From positions 62,001 to 126,000 of the forward strand of contig NZ_JBAJNO010000004.1 in the NCBI RefSeq assembly GCF_036880985.1: a stretch of 64,000 nucleotides of DNA. The letters are read 5' to 3'. Of this stretch, positions 9,979 to 19,509 are shown piece by piece. Under the pieces are notes generated by a model. That model was not told the origin of the DNA, did no database searches, and was given only the letters and a program-made list of their open reading frames with translations. Positions within the stretch are counted from its first letter, which is position 1. Each line of letters starts with the position of its first letter. The DNA comes from Limibacter armeniacum (GTDB lineage Bacteria; Bacteroidota; Bacteroidia; Cytophagales; Flammeovirgaceae). A program made the translations under genes and the position numbers.

Positions 9979-10644
9979 AAACTCACCCTTAAAGAGGAGT
10001 GGCGAAAATGTTAACAATATGTGTCGAAATGATACTTTATGAAAAAAAAGTAGGATTTAACGAGTGTTAAAATGATCGAAACATTATGACATTTTTAAAA
10101 TAAACCCACAAAATCAACATATAAACCAACATTTACGCACTTATTTTAAAACATACCTAACAATAATTGTAAATAACTGAAGTGACGATTTGATACATAT
10201 CATATGTGCCATTGACACTATTTGAAGGTATCCAGCAAAGGGTAATTTTATTACGCTTTTGAACACTTATTACCTAAACCCTGTCTTTGGATACATTTGA
10301 TTGGCTCAAAACGAATGGCATTTTTTATACCTACTCAAACTTGCACAGCAAGCCACATCTTCTTGTGAATTCACAAGCCTAGCAAACCCGATAAAATCAG
10401 CGAAAAAGTATCAAATAGAGGCATTGAAAATGAATAAGGTTCATTTAAACACTTATTGTTATCAATTTAACCATTTGGTTTCCGCTATATATCGGATTTT
10501 TGAGCAAAACAAGGTGACAGCTATAAAAGGGTACAAATATAAGCTTTATTCCCTTGAAAATGAGTTAACAGAAATCACCAAATGCACAAAGGGAATAAAA
10601 AGCCCTTGTAAGCAACCAAAACTTCTAAACTAGCAAGGCAACAC

Positions 10645-12792
10645 ATGAGAAAACTGATACTCTTTTTTGTAACCTATACGTTTATTCTTCAGGCTTCTGC
10701 TCAGAAGTACGACTTTCAAGACCAAACACAAACAACTGAACAGCGGATAACATCCCTTCTATCCTCCATGACATTGGAAGAAAAAATTCATTGTCTAGGA
10801 ACAAACCCCACAGTGAGTAGGCTCAATGTTAGGGGAACAGATCATATAGAAGGTCTTCATGGTGTAGCAATGGGAGAACCAGGTAATTGGGGAAAAGACA
10901 ATCCTATTCCGACCACTACATTTCCACAAGCCATCGGTATGGCCCAAACATGGGATACACTGCTCCTCAAAAAAATGGGAGAGGTTGAAGGGTATGAGGC
11001 AAGATACCTATTGCAGTCTCCTGAATTCCAAAGAGGAGGACTTGTTGTCAGAGCACCTAATGCTGACATTGGAAGAGATATCCGTTGGGGTAGAAATGAG
11101 GAGTGCTACGGTGAGGATGCCTTTTTCAATGGCAAAATGACAGCCTCCATGATCAGAGGCTTGCAAGGAGATCATCCAAAATACTGGCAAACTGCCGCTT
11201 TAATGAAACATTTTCTTGCCAACAGCAACGAAGATACCCGCACTTTTTCCTCTTCTGACTTTGATGAGCGCCTTTTGAGAGAATATTACGCCTTACCATT
11301 TGAAATGGGTATCAAGGAAGGTGGTTCTAGAGCCTTTATGGCAGCCTACAACAAAGTAAATCAGGTACCGATGATGGTAAGTCCCCTGCTCAAGTCACTG
11401 GCTATTGAAGAATGGGGGCAGGATGGTATTATCTGTACTGATGGTGGCGCACTTAAGTTGTTGATTTCAGATCACAAGTATTTCAGCGATGTTACATATG
11501 GGGCATCTTCAGGGGTAAAAAGAGGAATCAACCAGTTTTTGGACGACCATAAGGAAGCCATTGCAAAAGGTATTGAGAAAGGAATCATTACTGAACAAGA
11601 TATAGACGAAGTACTAAGAGGTGTATTCCGTGTGATGATCAAATTGGGCATGCTGGATAATCCTGATGATAACCCGTATGCCAAGATCGGTTTGAACGAA
11701 AAACAACACCCTTGGGAAACAAATGAACACATGCAGGCAGTACTGGAAGCAACAAAAGCATCAATTGTACTCCTAAAAAACGAAAACAACACCCTTCCAA
11801 TTAACAAAAAGAACATATCCAAAATCGTTTTGGTAGGTCCAATCGCCAATGAGGTTCGACTGGACTGGTACAGCGGAACGCCTCCCTACTCTGTTACCAT
11901 TCTGGAAGGTTTAAAGAAATTTGCTGGCAAGCAGGTAGAGATTGAATGGATTGAAAATTTCGACCGAAAATCCGATTCACTAAAAGTAGCTCAGGCTGAC
12001 ATTGTCATTCCATGTGTCGGTAATCACCCGACAGGAGAAGCAGGTTGGGCTAAAGTAACCCGTGACAGCTACGGCAAAGAAGCCGTTGACCGCAAGTCAA
12101 TCATTTTGGAAGATGAGGCATGGGTAAAAGACCTGTATGAACTGAATCCAAGAATGGTAATGGTATTGGTGAGTAGCTTCCCTTATGCAATCAACTGGTC
12201 TAACCAAAATGTTCCTGCCATTTTACATATGACACACAACAGTCAGGAAATGGGTAATGCCTTGGCTGAAGTGGTATTTGGCGCTTACAGTCCTGCAGGC
12301 AAATTGGTGCAAACCTGGCCAATGTCTGAACAAGACCTTCCTGAACTGATGGATTACAATATCCGTAACGGCAGTACTTACCAGTATTTTAAAGGGAATC
12401 CACTTTATGCGTTCGGTTATGGTTTGTCCTATACCGAATTCAAATACGACGACCTGAAAATCACGCCTTCCGATGACCATTGTTTAGTAAGCCTAACAGT
12501 GGAGAATATTGGCGCATTTGATAGCGATGAGGTAGTAGAGGTATATGTCCGTTATCCGCAATCAGAAGTAGAGCGACCAAACAAGTCGCTGATGGGATTT
12601 GCACGCAAGACCATCAAGAAAGGTAAAAAAGTAACCGTTGAAATTCCGGTTAGCTACAAATACCTAAGGTACTGGAATACGGCGGAACAGACTTTTGAAC
12701 TGGAAAAAGGTCCTATTCAGATATTGGTAGGCGCTTCTTCCGATGATATCAGACTAAAAGAAACGACAAACATAGCAACTTCAAATCTGTAA
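10645..12792 (+). CDS. GH3 family beta-glycosidase (beta-glucosidase/beta-xylosidase type)
   Basis: The 715-residue protein has a signal peptide (cleavage near ASAQ). The GH3 barrel N-domain includes TMTLEEKIHCLG, PNADIGRDIRWGRNEECYGED and LMKHFLANSNE. The nucleophile is D266 in GIICTDGGA. A GH3 alpha/beta C-domain follows (about 365-580, ASIVLLKNENNTLP), then a C-terminal fibronectin III-like domain (NPLYAFGYGLSYTEF). GH3 enzymes retain configuration and release single beta-linked Glc or Xyl from chain ends. The gene is 10 bases upstream of GH42, so they form one transcription unit. The sequence around the nucleophile (TDGGA instead of the common SDW) resembles the beta-xylosidase-like branch, so glucose versus xylose specificity is open. 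Confidence 0.88.
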   Translation: MRKLILFFVTYTFILQASAQKYDFQDQTQTTEQRITSLLSSMTLEEKIHCLGTNPTVSRLNVRGTDHIEGLHGVAMGEPGNWGKDNPIPTTTFPQAIGMAQTWDTLLLKKMGEVEGYEARYLLQSPEFQRGGLVVRAPNADIGRDIRWGRNEECYGEDAFFNGKMTASMIRGLQGDHPKYWQTAALMKHFLANSNEDTRTFSSSDFDERLLREYYALPFEMGIKEGGSRAFMAAYNKVNQVPMMVSPLLKSLAIEEWGQDGIICTDGGALKLLISDHKYFSDVTYGASSGVKRGINQFLDDHKEAIAKGIEKGIITEQDIDEVLRGVFRVMIKLGMLDNPDDNPYAKIGLNEKQHPWETNEHMQAVLEATKASIVLLKNENNTLPINKKNISKIVLVGPIANEVRLDWYSGTPPYSVTILEGLKKFAGKQVEIEWIENFDRKSDSLKVAQADIVIPCVGNHPTGEAGWAKVTRDSYGKEAVDRKSIILEDEAWVKDLYELNPRMVMVLVSSFPYAINWSNQNVPAILHMTHNSQEMGNALAEVVFGAYSPAGKLVQTWPMSEQDLPELMDYNIRNGSTYQYFKGNPLYAFGYGLSYTEFKYDDLKITPSDDHCLVSLTVENIGAFDSDEVVEVYVRYPQSEVERPNKSLMGFARKTIKKGKKVTVEIPVSYKYLRYWNTAEQTFELEKGPIQILVGASSDDIRLKETTNIATSNL

Positions 12793-12802
12793 ATTTCTGA
12801 AG

Positions 12803-14878
12803 ATGAAAAAACTGTATATAGGATTACTATTACTGTTACTCACAGGTCAACTTATGGCCCAATCCTTTTTCAAGAAAGAGGATATGATGAATGTGGGTGT
12901 GTATTATTATCCAGAACATTGGGATAAGGCGCAGTGGGAAAGAGATATCAAGAATATTGCAGATCATGGATTCGAGTTTATCCATATGGCTGAGTTTGCT
13001 TGGGCCAATATGGAGCCAACGGAAGGCAATTATGATTTCAAATGGCTGGATGAGGTAATTGATCTGGCAAACAAACATGGGCTTAAAGTCATTTTGGGTA
13101 CACCAACGCCTTGTCCCCCACAATGGATGGGCGAAAAGTATCCTGAAATTTATGTGATGGATGCCCATTACCAGCGCAAGGAGCATGGTACAAGGGAAAA
13201 TATGTCGCTGTCTCACCCGAAAGTAATTGCGGAGACAAAAGCGATTGTCACACAAATGGCCAAAAGGTATGGGAAAAATCCTGCCATCATGGGTTGGCAA
13301 ATTGACAACGAGCCAGAAGGTAAGGCTGATTACAGCCCTGCTGCCCTAACAGCATTCAAGGAATGGCTGAAAGCTAAATACGGAACCATTGAAGCATTGA
13401 ACCATGCTTGGGGTAACCTATTCTGGAGCCAGACATACAACAGTTTTGAAAGTGTTGCCATCCACAATGCCACACAAGTTGGCTGGTGGGGTGTCAACCC
13501 AATTGCATTACTGGACTTCAATCGCTTTACAGCTGACCAGCAAGCTAGATTTTTGGACTTACAGGCAGAAGTATTGCGTGAATACATCAATAGAGAACAA
13601 TTTATCACAACCAACTACGTAGCCAAAAGCTACAGTGCAGACCCTAGCAGAACAGAGAAACTGGATTTTGCCAGTTTTACAGCTTATCCAAACTACGGCT
13701 CTACCAACCTTGGCGACCTTGGATTCAGATTGGGAGACCACAATGTACTGTTATATGCCAATGACTATTACAAATCTCTTTCTGGTGTTACAGGCGTAAT
13801 GGAACTGCAACCCGGACAAGTAAACTGGGCTTCTGTAAACAGCCTGCTGCTTTCTGGAACTGTAAGAATGTGGCTGTGGCACAACTTCGCAGGCGGCAGT
13901 GACTATGCATGTACTTACCGTTACCGTCAGGTACTCTACGGAGCCGAGCAATATCACTCAGGCATTGTAACAACAGATGGTGTAAGCCTGTCACAGGGTG
14001 GTAAAGAGTATGTAGACTTTATCAATGAAGTAAAAATGCTCCGCAAACAATACGATGCCAAGGCTGAATTACCAAAAGCTTGGCAAGACAGAAAAACGGC
14101 TGTGATGTGGAACTATGATAACTTCTGGAACCTAAACCAGCAAAGCCAAACAGGTAAATGGAACAGCTGGGAACACCTACACAAGTATCACCGAATCCTG
14201 AACAGTTTTGGCGCTCCTGTTACATTTGTGGATGAGAAGGCTGACTTCTCTGAGTATCCGTTTATGGTGGTTCCTGCCTATGAAATGGTAGATGAGGTAC
14301 TGGTACAGAAATGGAAAGACTACGTAAAACAAGGTGGTAACCTGATCATAAGCTGTCGTACAGGTGCTAAAGACAAGAACAATCACCTTTGGGAAGGAAA
14401 CCTTTCTGCGATTATGAATGAGCTAATCGGAGGTGAGATTCAGGTTTTTGACATGATGCCTTATGGCAAGACAGGTAAAGTAGCACTGAACAACCAAACC
14501 TACGACTGGGGTGTTTGGGGGGACCAGATCAAACCTTCGAAAGGGACTGAAGTAATCGGTGCTTATGCAGACCAGTTCTATAAAGGTGAAGCAGCAATCC
14601 TTCGCCATACGATTGGCAAAGGTAACGTCTGGTACATCGGGGCTGACTCACAGGATGGCTTACTGGAAAAAGCAGTGATGGAAATGGCTTATGCAAAAGC
14701 AAAAGTAAGTGTAGACCAATATCCAGAGGGTGTCCTGCACTACTGGAGCAACGGCTTCTATATCGCAGTCAACTACTCATCAGAGACAGTCGAGTTACCG
14801 CTGCCAGCAGAAGCGAAAATCCTGATCGGGTCAAAATCTATTGAACCGGCAGGTGTAACGGTCTGGAAAGAAAATTAA
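12803..14878 (+). CDS. GH42 beta-galactosidase
   Basis: The 691-residue protein has a signal peptide (cleavage near QLMAQ). A GH42 TIM barrel begins with GVYYYPEHW and contains the acid/base E170 in QIDNEPEG and the nucleophile E334 in VMELQPGQVNW. A flavodoxin-like trimerisation domain follows at about 410-610 (KYHRILNSFGAPV), then a small C-terminal beta domain. It releases terminal beta-galactose. In this locus it would act on galactosylated side chains exposed after fucose removal by GH95. Most GH42 enzymes are cytoplasmic, so the signal peptide is noteworthy and implies periplasmic action. It lies 10 bases after the GH3 gene. Confidence 0.92.
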   Translation: MKKLYIGLLLLLLTGQLMAQSFFKKEDMMNVGVYYYPEHWDKAQWERDIKNIADHGFEFIHMAEFAWANMEPTEGNYDFKWLDEVIDLANKHGLKVILGTPTPCPPQWMGEKYPEIYVMDAHYQRKEHGTRENMSLSHPKVIAETKAIVTQMAKRYGKNPAIMGWQIDNEPEGKADYSPAALTAFKEWLKAKYGTIEALNHAWGNLFWSQTYNSFESVAIHNATQVGWWGVNPIALLDFNRFTADQQARFLDLQAEVLREYINREQFITTNYVAKSYSADPSRTEKLDFASFTAYPNYGSTNLGDLGFRLGDHNVLLYANDYYKSLSGVTGVMELQPGQVNWASVNSLLLSGTVRMWLWHNFAGGSDYACTYRYRQVLYGAEQYHSGIVTTDGVSLSQGGKEYVDFINEVKMLRKQYDAKAELPKAWQDRKTAVMWNYDNFWNLNQQSQTGKWNSWEHLHKYHRILNSFGAPVTFVDEKADFSEYPFMVVPAYEMVDEVLVQKWKDYVKQGGNLIISCRTGAKDKNNHLWEGNLSAIMNELIGGEIQVFDMMPYGKTGKVALNNQTYDWGVWGDQIKPSKGTEVIGAYADQFYKGEAAILRHTIGKGNVWYIGADSQDGLLEKAVMEMAYAKAKVSVDQYPEGVLHYWSNGFYIAVNYSSETVELPLPAEAKILIGSKSIEPAGVTVWKEN

Positions 14879-14956
14879 TTCTCAGAAAAATAATATTAAA
14901 CGCCTTTTGTAAATTCGTCACAGCATCTACTATCAATAGGCAATATACAGATATCA

Positions 14957-14964
14957 TATTTTTG
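14957..14964 (+). promoter_or_regulatory. Predicted -7 box upstream of the second GH3 gene
   Basis: TATTTTTG matches the TAnnTTTG consensus exactly. No good -33 TTTG is present at the usual spacing. A start near 14971 would place the downstream hairpin at the very beginning of the GH3 mRNA. Confidence 0.35.
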
Positions 14965-14972
14965 ACAGGATT

Positions 14973-15000
14973 GGGAAGCGACACACTTCTTCCCTTTTTT
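14973..15000 (+). terminator. Rho-independent terminator after GH42 (or leader hairpin of next gene)
   Basis: GGGAAG (14973-14978) pairs with CTTCCC (14989-14994), and six T residues follow directly. It ends only 20 bases before the ATG at 15021. It could terminate the GH3-GH42 transcript or attenuate the second GH3 gene. Confidence 0.6.
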
Positions 15001-15020
15001 AACCATCAAACATCAACAAA

Positions 15021-17336
15021 ATGAAACTATTAAAAACGGCATTGGGAATAGCTGTTGGGGGCGCCATGTTCACCCTGATGGGCATGCAGTCGAAGAGTCC
15101 TGAAATGCCACCAAAAGATAAAACTGATCAGAAGGTGGAAAAACTACTCAAGAAAATGACCTTGGAAGAAAAGGTCGGACAAATGACACAGGTAACGCTG
15201 GAAGTCATCTCAGTAGGAGAAGGTACTGCTGTAGCTTCCCCTCACCAATTGGATGAGGAGAAAATGCGCAAGATGATAGTGGACTACAAAGTAGGTTCTA
15301 TCCTGAACTGCGCTGGCATGCCACATAGCAAGGAACGTTGGAATGAGATGATCTCCAAAATGCAGGAGATGGCAACCAAGCAAACGCGTTTGGGCATTCC
15401 AATCATCTACGGTATTGACGCTATTCACGGCACCAACTATACAACAGGTTCTACACTTTTCCCTCAACAAGTGGGATTGGCTGCAACTTGGAATACTGAA
15501 CTTGTAGAGCAGGCTGCTGAGCTTTGTGCTTACGAAACAAGAGCTTCTTCCATTCCTTGGAACTTCAGCCCTGTACTGGATTTGGGCATTGACCCAAGAT
15601 GGCCACGCCAGTGGGAAGGTTTTGGTGAGGACCCTTACCTTTCTTCTGAAATGGGCGTGGCAATGGTAAAAGGCTTTGAAGGTGATCAACTTGACAAATA
15701 CCATGTGGCTTCTTGCCTGAAGCACTACATCGGTTACGGTGCCCCACAGAGTGGTAAAGACCGTACACCAGCATGGATTCCAGAGCGTATGATGTACGAA
15801 CTGTTTGTTCCTGCATTCAAGAAAGCCATTGATGCTGGCTCCAGAACAATCATGATCAACTCAGGTGAGGTAAACGGTGTGCCTGTTCACGCAAGTCACA
15901 AGCTGCTGACTACCCTACTGAGAGATGAGCTTGGTTTTGAAGGTGTTGCGGTAACTGACTGGTACGACATCTGGAACCTTGTAGAGCGTCACCATGTGGC
16001 AAAAGACAAAAAGGAAGCGGTAAAGCTGGCTGTTTTGGCTGGTGTAGATATGTCAATGGTTCCTTACGATGTGGAATTTGCTGACCTATTGATCGAGCTG
16101 GTAAAAGAAGGTACTATTACAGAAGAGCGTATAGACCTGTCTGTTCGCCGTATTTTGAAACTGAAATACGAACTGGGCCTGTTTGAAAACCCTGTTACAA
16201 ATCTTGCTGATTACAAAGACTTTGGTTCTGACAAGTTTATCGGCATTGCGAAAGACGCTGCAACAGAGTCAATTACCTTGTTGAAAAACAACAAAAATGT
16301 ATTGCCACTGAACAAAACAGCGAAAGTACTGGTAACTGGACCAAACGCAAACAGCATGCGTACACTGAATGGTGGTTGGTCTTACACTTGGCAAGGTGAT
16401 CGTACAGATGAGTTTGCTAAAGACAAGCAAACTGTACTCGAAGCTATTCAGGCTAAGATCGGTACTGAAAATGTACTGTTTGAGCAAGGCGTACAATATG
16501 TAGCAGGTGCTGATTACAAAACAGACGAGATTGTTGACATCAACGCTGTATTGGATGCAGCTGACAAAGCTGATGTAATCCTGCTTTGCCTTGGTGAAAA
16601 CTCTTATACTGAGAAGCCAGGTGACCTAAATGACCTGACACTTTCATCAAACCAAATTAGACTGGCTCAAGCTGCTGCTTCAACTGGAACGCCAGTAGTA
16701 TTGCTGCTGAACGAAGGCAGACCAAGAATCATCAACGGTTTTGAAGGTGAGATGGATGCTATCTTACAAGCTTTCCTTCCAGGCAACGAAGGTGGTGTAG
16801 CTATTGCTGACATCCTGTTCGGTGATGCCAACCCTAGTGGTAAACTGCCTTACACTTACCCTAGAAACGTGAATGACCTGGTACCATACTACCACAAGTT
16901 CTCTGAGAATCTGGCACATAATGACGGTAACGAATACACTGATCCGTTCTTCAACCCTCAATATGAGTTCGGTTTCGGTTTGAGCTATACAACTTTTGAA
17001 TATAGCGATCTGAAATTGGCGCAGAAGGAAATCAACAAAAATGGTGAGCTGGAAGTAAGCATTAAGCTGACAAACACAGGAAACAGAGAAGGTAAGGAAG
17101 TAGTACAACTTTACACTACTGACCTTGTTGCGTCAATCACTCCTTCAGTGAAAAGACTGAAAGCATTCCAGAAAGTAGCACTGAAAGCAGGTGAGAGCAA
17201 AACTGTTACATTCAGCATTCCTGCCAAAGACCTTTCATTTATCGGACTTGAAAACAAGCCGGTACTGGAAGAAGGCACTTTCAAGGTAACTGTAGGCAAC
17301 CTGACTGAAGAGTTCGAGTTGGTTAACTCACTGTAA
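15021..17336 (+). CDS. bglX: GH3 beta-glucosidase, BglX-like
   Basis: The 771-residue exported GH3 enzyme starts with a hydrophobic N-terminal segment lacking an obvious lipobox Cys. Motifs include MTLEEKVGQMTQ, GIPIIYGIDAIHG, PRWPRQWEGFGEDPYL, and the nucleophile D313 in GVAVTDWYDIWNL. A C-domain follows at about 410-640 with the fibronectin-like domain at 685-771. The overall layout and VTDWYD motif match periplasmic beta-glucosidases of the BoGH3A/B and BglX group, which remove beta-1,4-glucose from the non-reducing ends of de-branched xyloglucan or cello-oligosaccharides. It follows GH42 by 142 bases with a terminator-like hairpin in between, so it may be separately promoted. It ends the plus arm of the locus. 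Confidence 0.9.
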   Translation: MKLLKTALGIAVGGAMFTLMGMQSKSPEMPPKDKTDQKVEKLLKKMTLEEKVGQMTQVTLEVISVGEGTAVASPHQLDEEKMRKMIVDYKVGSILNCAGMPHSKERWNEMISKMQEMATKQTRLGIPIIYGIDAIHGTNYTTGSTLFPQQVGLAATWNTELVEQAAELCAYETRASSIPWNFSPVLDLGIDPRWPRQWEGFGEDPYLSSEMGVAMVKGFEGDQLDKYHVASCLKHYIGYGAPQSGKDRTPAWIPERMMYELFVPAFKKAIDAGSRTIMINSGEVNGVPVHASHKLLTTLLRDELGFEGVAVTDWYDIWNLVERHHVAKDKKEAVKLAVLAGVDMSMVPYDVEFADLLIELVKEGTITEERIDLSVRRILKLKYELGLFENPVTNLADYKDFGSDKFIGIAKDAATESITLLKNNKNVLPLNKTAKVLVTGPNANSMRTLNGGWSYTWQGDRTDEFAKDKQTVLEAIQAKIGTENVLFEQGVQYVAGADYKTDEIVDINAVLDAADKADVILLCLGENSYTEKPGDLNDLTLSSNQIRLAQAAASTGTPVVLLLNEGRPRIINGFEGEMDAILQAFLPGNEGGVAIADILFGDANPSGKLPYTYPRNVNDLVPYYHKFSENLAHNDGNEYTDPFFNPQYEFGFGLSYTTFEYSDLKLAQKEINKNGELEVSIKLTNTGNREGKEVVQLYTTDLVASITPSVKRLKAFQKVALKAGESKTVTFSIPAKDLSFIGLENKPVLEEGTFKVTVGNLTEEFELVNSL

Positions 17337-17386
17337 TTTGAAAACCCTTTCTAAGGAAAGGACATTTAAATTCATCAAATAATATG

Positions 17387-17441
17387 GAGGAAGGTAATCT
17401 GTTTTCTGCACAAGCAAACGATGCCTTCCTCTATTTTTTTC
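17387..17441 (+). terminator. Terminator of the plus-strand GH3 gene
   Basis: GAGGAAGG (17387-17394) pairs perfectly with CCTTCCTC (17424-17431) across a 29-base loop, followed by TATTTTTTT. It marks the end of the first glycan locus. Confidence 0.7.
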
Positions 17442-17631
17442 TTACAATACATCTATCTGCACTTCACTACCCCTATCAAGATTTGTGACAGAAGACTACT
17501 CCCCTACTACCAGATTCTTTAGATTTTATGAATTCCACATATGAAAAGAATCATTTGATAATTCCGTATATTTAAGTAGCTGGTAATAAGCGAATTGTTA
17601 AATATGAATAATCATCACAAATGATACTTAG

Positions 17632-19509
17632 ATGGGAGATCATAGCGTAAATTCAAACAAAACCAACAGAGAGGCACATGCCCAATTTATCCGCAATCTG
17701 CTGAACGACCTGAGTGCCTTGGATAAAATGCTCGAACGACGGCTGATTGAACGGGGAATTACAAGGATCGGTTCTGAACAGGAATTCTGCCTGATTGATG
17801 AGAACTGGCGACCAGCCAAAAATTATGACAAGATACTCTCCGCCATTGATGACCCTCACTTTACAATCGAACTTGCCCGATTCAACCTCGAAATCAACCT
17901 GGACCCCATCGAACTAAAAGCCAATTGTTTTTCTGAAACAGCCCAGCTATTGCACCAGTTTCTGGATAAAGCCAGAAAAGCCACAGCACAAAACAACTCA
18001 AAAATACTCCTTACAGGTATCCTTCCCACCATCAGCAACAATGAGCTGGAGTTATCCTATATGACCCCTTCTCCCAGATATGAAGCTTTGAACAAGGTAA
18101 TCAAGGAACTGCGAGGGAGTGATTTCAATCTTCACATTATGGGTATTAACGAACTTTCCATTACCCATGATTCCGTCCTGTTTGAGGCCTGCAATACCAG
18201 TTTTCAGATTCACCTGCAAATTTCTCCCGAAGACTTTATACACAGCTACAACTGGGCACAAGCCATCGCTGCACCTGTACTGGCGGTCAGTGCCAACTCC
18301 CCACTCCTACTCGGTCGGGAACTATGGAGTGAAACCCGTATTGCACTGTTCCAGCAAAGCCTAGATACAAGAAGCTCTTCCTATGCCTTAAAAAACAAGC
18401 AACCTAGAGTCACATTTGGAGACGCATGGGCGACAGGTTCCATTGCTGATATATTCAGGAGTGACATTTCCAGACATCCAATCCTGATTGAAAAAAATGT
18501 GGAATCCAATTCACTGGAGGAACTTGAAAAAAGCAATATTCCAAAGCTACAGGCACTAAACCTGTATAACAGTACAGTTTACAGATGGAACCGCCCATGT
18601 TATGGTACAAACAACGGAAAAGCCCATATACGCATCGAAAACAGGTACTTACCAGCCGGACCAACCATTGCTGATGAGATCGCAAATTTTGCTTTCTGGA
18701 TTGGTTTGATGATTGGCCGTCCGAAACTATCTGACCAATTACCAGGCTTGATGGATTTTAGGGATGCCAAAGCCAATTTTGTAAAAGCAGCAAGGACGGG
18801 TATCGAATCAGTATTGATCTGGAAAGACCGTCAGATTCCTGCCAAGGAATTGGTCTTAAAAGAATTACTCCCAATGGCATACGCAGGTTTAAAAGAAGCC
18901 AAAGTAAGTCAGGAAGACATTGACCATTACCTTGGTATTATTGAAGCCCGAACCCAAGGAATGAATGGGGCAATATGGCAGGTAAAAAGTTATCGGAAGC
19001 TACAGAAAAAGCTGAAGCAGGATGATGCTCTTTTAGCTCTTACCCAATCCATCTATAACAATCAGCTTACTGACAAACCCGTCCATGAATGGGGAATCCC
19101 TGAGTCTGATTATAAGCCACAAGTTGATTCAAAACAGGTTGGTCAGGTTATGTCAACGCAGCTTTTCACTGTCAATGAAAACGATTTGGCAGAACTGGCT
19201 ACCAATATCATGTACTGGAACAATATCCATCATGTTCCGGTAGAAGATAATTCCGGTAAACTTGTTGGGCTTCTGACCTGGTCTATGATGAACCATTTCC
19301 TGATGCAGAATGACAGCGATATCTATACCGTATCGGATATCATGGTCAAGAATGTGATTTCCGTCAATATCAAAACTGATATTGATGAAGCTATCAAACT
19401 GATGCAAAAGCATGAGATTGGGTGTTTACCTGTGATCCAAAATGACTACCTCGTTGGTATCATCACCAGAAATGACCTAACAATACCTGAAAATGGACAA
19501 AATATGTAA
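17632..19509 (+). CDS. Glutamate-cysteine ligase-like (GCS2) protein fused to two CBS domains
   Basis: The 625-residue protein has no signal peptide. Residues 35-480 resemble the GCS2/carboxylate-amine ligase fold (IGSEQEFCLID at 45-55, FELEINLDP-type strand, HLQISPEDF, RIENRYLPAGP). These enzymes join the gamma- or alpha-carboxyl of an amino acid to an amine using ATP. The C-terminus carries two CBS motifs (about 503-560, QVMSTQLFTV; 565-618, VSDIMVKNVISV), which usually bind adenine nucleotides and regulate the attached enzyme. The stop overlaps the next gene by 17 bases, so the two are probably coupled. The substrate is unknown; a peptide-like or glutathione-like product and energy sensing by CBS are inferences. 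Some bacteria carry GCS2-like proteins beside AstE-type hydrolases. Confidence 0.8.
   Translation: MGDHSVNSNKTNREAHAQFIRNLLNDLSALDKMLERRLIERGITRIGSEQEFCLIDENWRPAKNYDKILSAIDDPHFTIELARFNLEINLDPIELKANCFSETAQLLHQFLDKARKATAQNNSKILLTGILPTISNNELELSYMTPSPRYEALNKVIKELRGSDFNLHIMGINELSITHDSVLFEACNTSFQIHLQISPEDFIHSYNWAQAIAAPVLAVSANSPLLLGRELWSETRIALFQQSLDTRSSSYALKNKQPRVTFGDAWATGSIADIFRSDISRHPILIEKNVESNSLEELEKSNIPKLQALNLYNSTVYRWNRPCYGTNNGKAHIRIENRYLPAGPTIADEIANFAFWIGLMIGRPKLSDQLPGLMDFRDAKANFVKAARTGIESVLIWKDRQIPAKELVLKELLPMAYAGLKEAKVSQEDIDHYLGIIEARTQGMNGAIWQVKSYRKLQKKLKQDDALLALTQSIYNNQLTDKPVHEWGIPESDYKPQVDSKQVGQVMSTQLFTVNENDLAELATNIMYWNNIHHVPVEDNSGKLVGLLTWSMMNHFLMQNDSDIYTVSDIMVKNVISVNIKTDIDEAIKLMQKHEIGCLPVIQNDYLVGIITRNDLTIPENGQNM

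Larger units (their letters stand above)
9916..10644. other. Divergent regulatory region between the two arms of the first glycan locus
   Basis: This AT-rich gap of 729 bases lies between the minus-strand SusC operon and the plus-strand GH3-GH42 operon, with no convincing gene. It holds a -7-like box for the minus arm with an adjacent inverted repeat, and a TACATTTG match on the plus strand at 10292-10299. That plus-strand box would imply a leader of about 340 bases before the GH3 gene. No regulator is encoded beside it, so the controlling protein must act from elsewhere. Confidence 0.5.

Noticed and set aside
10301-10633. Open frame of 110 codons in the gap before GH3
   Set aside because: The translation has no family resemblance, an amino acid make-up typical of random AT-rich DNA and no ribosome site; it lies within the leader and promoter region.
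17632-19509. Ordinary glutathione-synthesis gamma-glutamylcysteine ligase
   Set aside because: Glutathione synthetase is not adjacent, and the CBS fusion and AstE neighbour are not typical of that pathway; only the fold-level assignment is kept.
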